64,000 nt of DNA, from NCBI RefSeq assembly GCF_020085105.1, contig NC_058042.1, positions 15,082,501-15,146,500 of the forward strand, written 5' to 3'. Under the pieces are notes generated by a model. The model saw only the letters and a program-made list of their open reading frames with translations, was not told the origin of the DNA and searched no databases. Positions 60,009-64,000 of the stretch are shown one piece after another. Position 1 is the first letter of the stretch, and each line of letters starts with the position of its first letter. The translations under genes and the position numbers were made by a program. This stretch comes from Siniperca chuatsi (taxonomy: Eukaryota; Chordata; Actinopteri; Centrarchiformes; Sinipercidae).

Positions 60009-60049
60009 GATTGGCTGCTTACAGGCCATGCATTGTTATTGGTTTGATC
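59555..60049 (-). CDS. apba2: apba2 first coding exon
   Basis: The acceptor is gtcttacag|GATCAA at 60050 and the donor GATGACG|gtgagt. The coding part is 60008-59555. It starts [12 protein letters not shown] and ends in [18 protein letters not shown]. The 41 leader bases before the start contain a 4-codon upstream frame and an in-frame ATG at 60029. Confidence 0.9.
60019..60033 (-). promoter_or_regulatory. Upstream mini-ORF in apba2 leader
   Basis: ATG CAT GGC CTG TAA with A at -3. It overlaps the first in-frame ATG (60029) and ends 10 nt before the conserved MAHRK start. Confidence 0.7.
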
Positions 60050-60951
60050 CTGTAAGACAGATAAAGACACAGCGGCATAGCATTAAAGCAACATCAAATC
60101 CAACTGTTAATCCACCCGTGCAAGTGCATTCACAAGAGAGGAGCATACTACAATAGAAGTGAATAGAATAAAATGTTCAAGCTACAGCCGATAAGCTTTC
60201 CAGCTTTTAAGACAAGTGCAACTATGTGTTTCAGCAGGCCAAGACAGTTGATACCACTATCATCAAAATGGCAAATCTGCACACAATAGATTCCCTTTAT
60301 CAACACACATGCAAACAGCAGACCCATACAAACATAGTCCATTTATCTCTCTCTCACTCTTTTTCTGCACTTTGCATACATCTGCAACATATTTTCAGTG
60401 CCTGACAAACCAATTTATTCCTGTAATTGAGCACAACAGCCTCTGGCTTACTTTATCCACATTCAGAGCAACACTTTTGTGCTTATTTAGCACAATTTTG
60501 GCTTCAAATACAAAACAGTGGGCTCAATATATCGCTCAGGCTCAGCTTCAGAACAATAGACACAAAGAGCAGAGCCTTTCTAAGCATACTGCCTTCACAT
60601 AAATCTAATGGGACACTGCCAGAGAAAGAATCAATAGTTAAATCAAGGTCATCTCCACATAGGTGCTGCACATGTGCCCTGATACCATTGGGCTTGCAGA
60701 TGTCTATCGAGACTTGCATTGATCCTTTAGTAGCTTGCTGGCTGAGAATGATCAACCTGGGAGACAATAAAGTCTCTCCCTACGCAAGACCTGGTTAAGT
60801 AGTGCAGGTGCGAAGACAGCGAAATGTTTCTTTCTGTGGTGATCAAGTCGCCTGATAGCTTGCACGACTAAAATCCCAAATGTACATGTTTGTTTTAGAT
60901 TAATTACTTGTGAAAACAAATGCCTAATTTTACCATCAAACATCAATAACT

Positions 60952-61105
60952 TGGGACGCCCCGGTAGCTCACCTGGTAGAGCACGTACCATTAAGTCTGA
61001 GTCCTTTCCGCAGCGGCCCTTTGCTGCATGTCCCCCCCCCCCGTCTTTACAGCTGTCACTGTAAAGGCAAAATGCCCTAGAAAAAATCTAAAAATCTAAA
61101 AAAAA
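60952..61105 (+). mobile_element. tRNA-derived SINE with 14-bp target duplication
   Basis: The head contains 'gtagctcacctggtagagc', a tRNA-like A-box region. The body has 'tttgctgcatgtccc', and the tail is 'aaaggcaaaatgccc' followed by A-rich sequence. Flanks 60938-60951 and 61106-61119 are identical (aaacatcaataact). It lies in the first apba2 intron, antisense to the gene. The B box is degraded. Confidence 0.75.
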
Positions 61106-62035
61106 AAACATCAATAACTAAACTGTCAAAATCATGGCCAGTCTTTAAACAGCTACATAATCCAGTTAGATAGACAATAAGGAATTCTAGCATTTGTTAT
61201 ATCAACATTCAGAGCAACCAAGAGAAGGCTGTGCAACTGTGACAAGAACAGATAGATATAAAGTATTAGGCTTACTTTCCCCAATACAAAAACAGGTACC
61301 CAAACAAGAAAGGTATCCTTTAAATCATGAATAAATCCTATTACAGACATAAAGAAGAAACACACAAACATGCAATCCAGCGTCAACACACACAAACAAT
61401 TCCAGGATTAGAGCCATAAGAGCACATTACTATTAGTCGTTCTGCACTTTAACAACCAAAAGTTCAGAGTATGTGTGGTGTATTTTTTCTTTCTGTCAAC
61501 CGCACCCTCTGTGCCCTGTCATCCATTTTGTTGCCATTCCCACTCTGTTGTGCCATCTAGTTGCCATGAACAACTGCCCTCAGAGGGGCGTTGTTGCTGC
61601 TTTCCCCCATTTTCCTTCACCATAATTACATTTTCCACCACCAGTGATTACACTGGCTAATTAGCTCTGCACAACCTGGCACAAACACATCCAGTCTCAA
61701 ACACAAACACAGAAAGAGCACACACAGACACTCATGCACACAGTTGGTTGTTCCACAGGTAGCCAAGTCAGGGGACTAAGATTACATGTGCACACAAAGC
61801 ACATGCACTGTGCTGACTGGCTCTTGCTGTTGTAAGAGCACTTGGAGGTTACTGATCACACAGTATATGTAAATGCACACACAGATACATGGACACACAT
61901 GGTCTGTACACCTGATGAAATACTATAGCAGAACGGCTCATAAGAAAGGTTTTCTCTCCAAACTTTTGCTAATGACTTAAAAATTACCACAGCTTGTTAA
62001 CATCTAGGAAAAAGTGCATTGACTGTATCTCTTAC

Positions 62036-62185
62036 CTGAGGTCCTGAGCTGGGATGTGGTATACAATAGCACTGGGATCTGCTGTAACAACGGCCCCATC
62101 CTCCCTCCTTCCCTCCCTCCCATCTCTCTTCACTCCTCCCTTCCCCCACCAGCTGCTACACAGCATGCACCTCCCTGACTCCACC
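62036..62185 (-). other. apba2: Probable non-coding first exon of apba2
   Basis: A strong donor, ACCTCAG|gtaaga, lies at 62036/62035 on the minus strand, 2 kb before the first coding exon. No good ATG frame joins it, so it would be 5' UTR. A TATA-like ggatataa on the minus strand at about 62213-62220 suggests a start near 62185. The upstream limit is a guess. Confidence 0.4.
62094..62157. repeat. Polypyrimidine tract with G-quadruplex potential on the minus strand
   Basis: Four CCC runs (62103-62105, 62111-62113, 62115-62117 and 62119-62121) give a G3-N1-G3-N1-G3-N5-G3 pattern on the apba2 transcript strand. Confidence 0.8.
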
Positions 62186-62220
62186 CTCCTTCTTCCTCTA
62201 CATTATCCACATTATATCCC

Positions 62221-64000
62221 AGCATCCTCCTGTAGAGACCCAGCCCCGCCTCATCTAATTCCCTAGAGCTGAGGGGTAAGGATTGGTAACTATGGGTAAC
62301 TGCATCCCCTGGGGACTGATACCCTTTGACCTCCTCTTTGTTGACTTTCTAGATTCACAAGCCTTCTTTTTCTGGTGTGGTGTTCCCCGACTGTTGCCGT
62401 TTTTGTGTTTCATATCATGTTTTTGATTTTTATATTTTTTATATTTAGTATATTTTTCCAACTGCCATGTAAATTTGGAAATCCTATAAGTCCTTAACCA
62501 GCTGGCCTTTCCCAAATCTGCTTTGTCTGGCATGTATTTCAGATTTGACTGTGTTCATTGAATTTGTATGCATTTCCACATGAATGGTAATGCCATCATC
62601 AAGACACACAGGGGATCTGTCCCAGCTGATTAGTACCATCAGATTTAGGATGAATTATGACATACAGTACAAATATGTAATTTGTTTAATTTTATTGTGA
62701 TGTTTTATCCAGCCATCAACTTAAACATTTTAAATTAAGTGAACACAACTTCTGGCCTTGATATTCTAAGCCAACAGTTGGCAGTCAGGCGCTATTGTGT
62801 GACCGCACAGGTGGCTCTAGTCAGCTTAAGACAGCGGCTGCTGATGCTGTGAGGGGTCCTGCCTCACCGAATCAGTGATGTCCCCTATTGCAGTGCAGTT
62901 TCTCCGTATTTTTCACTTCATCATTTTATATTCGTCTTTGACACGCAAAATACCAAAAGGTGACAGAGTCAAACAAAGCAAAAACTTTACAGTGCCATTT
63001 GCAATTATTTTATCAGACACATTGTCAATTTGCTCTGAGAATAATTAGATTCACGGTGGCATGGACATGGTTGGCTAGTTAGCTTTGTTTGTCTCTCTGC
63101 GATGTTATCTGCAGGGCTTTCCACAAGGATACGGAGTAGTAGGGTGGCATCTTTCCTCTCCCTTTTTATGTATTATGTGGAAAAACATATATACTTGATC
63201 ATATATATTACTGCAGGAAGTTCCATTACATCATATTTTATTTTTAAAACATGAGTGGCATCTGACATTAGTTTGCATAATTGTTCAATGGCAAAAAAAA
63301 CAAACAAAAGCGTTCTAGGACATTTTAAACTGTAAAATTACAGTGTGATGCTGAGGCATATCATACATTTCCCTCATATGACATAGGCTTGTTAATTTGA
63401 CAACATTGCCTGCTTTAGTGTGTGTTTGCAATGCGTCTTAGAGATGGCTCTGCTGTAAAAAGCAAACTGTAAATAAAGATAATTCATTCATTCGTTCATT
63501 TATTAAGCCCATAAACGTCTATGTGGCATATATGGAAAATACAGCGCTCTCAGTGGACTTTTTAATGCTTACTGCGCAATTGTCAAGTTGCTGCCAGCAG
63601 TGTATTCCAGTGTAGCCGGAAGTAGCCCGTCTAATGAGGATGTTCCCTGTCTGTGCAATCAGTGTAATTCTGAACGTGTTTTGTCATCAATTATTTTGCT
63701 AATATTCATCAAACACTGAAGACGGCACTCCGCTCTCTACTCGGCAGGTCACAACCTCTCAGCATACACACACACACACACACACACACATTTATATAGA
63801 GCATGTGGGGCAAGACTGATACAGACAGACAGGCACGTTTCTCTATCATAATACTTGCATTGTTTTGAACTGGAGGCTAGTGGTCTTAAATTTGATTAGA
63901 ATAAAAAATTTATATGATAAAGTAGCCGGCTGGACTTAAATGAGTAGTCGGCTGTTTATGGAAAGCTCTGTATCTGGAGTTAAATTCAGACTACTGACTA
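62221..64000. other. apba2 upstream flank
   Basis: No coding exon is recognised. It contains a possible retroelement tail of (ATTC)n type at 63480-63505 and a (CA)n at 63766-63790. Distal promoter elements may be present but cannot be told by eye. Confidence 0.4.

Noticed and set aside
60955..61030. Possible tRNA gene
   Set aside because: The tRNA-like head belongs to a SINE with an A-rich tail and target duplication, and its B box is degraded.
1..64000. CRISPR arrays, operons, riboswitches and prokaryotic promoters
   Set aside because: The window is vertebrate nuclear DNA with introns. No regularly spaced direct repeats were seen.

Overview
This window looks like nuclear DNA of a teleost (ray-finned, probably percomorph-type) fish. 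Three intron-split vertebrate genes are spread over AT-rich sequence that carries CA/GT microsatellites and many short non-autonomous DNA transposons of kinds common in fish. All splice junctions proposed here were read by eye as GT-AG boundaries and checked for phase.

Layout. Positions 1-27,600 hold no coding exon I can recognise. This part contains hAT-like elements (two of them with other elements nested inside), a fold-back element, a 1.5-kb element with terminal inverted repeats that encloses a GC-rich start-exon-like segment, and an isolated CpG-rich block at 3.3-4.65 kb that may be a promoter. At 26.8-27.2 kb lie relics of a Tc1-type transposase and of a non-LTR reverse transcriptase. 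Positions 27,897-29,717 (+) are terb2, the meiotic telomere-tethering protein (7 exons, 204 codons in my model). A retroposon with a perfect 26-bp target duplication follows. Positions 31,520-35,281 (+) are sord, sorbitol dehydrogenase (9 exons, 354 aa). Positions 60,008-37,138 (-) are apba2, which encodes the neuronal adaptor Mint2/X11-beta (13 coding exons, 934 aa). A probable non-coding 5' exon of apba2 lies near 62.0-62.2 kb. Sord and apba2 converge tail to tail.

The three genes do not form a pathway. Terb2 next to sord matches human chromosome 15q21, and APBA2 is also on human chromosome 15, so the block looks like conserved synteny. The most interesting structural observations are these: the apba2 PDZ2 exon is bracketed, within about 15 nt of each splice site, by complementary (UG)n and (AC)n repeats; Mint2 has a large acidic Arg/Glu/Trp-rich insertion; terb2 has a phase conflict at its exon 5/6 junction; and the TIR element at 5.36-6.85 kb encloses a captured-looking first exon.
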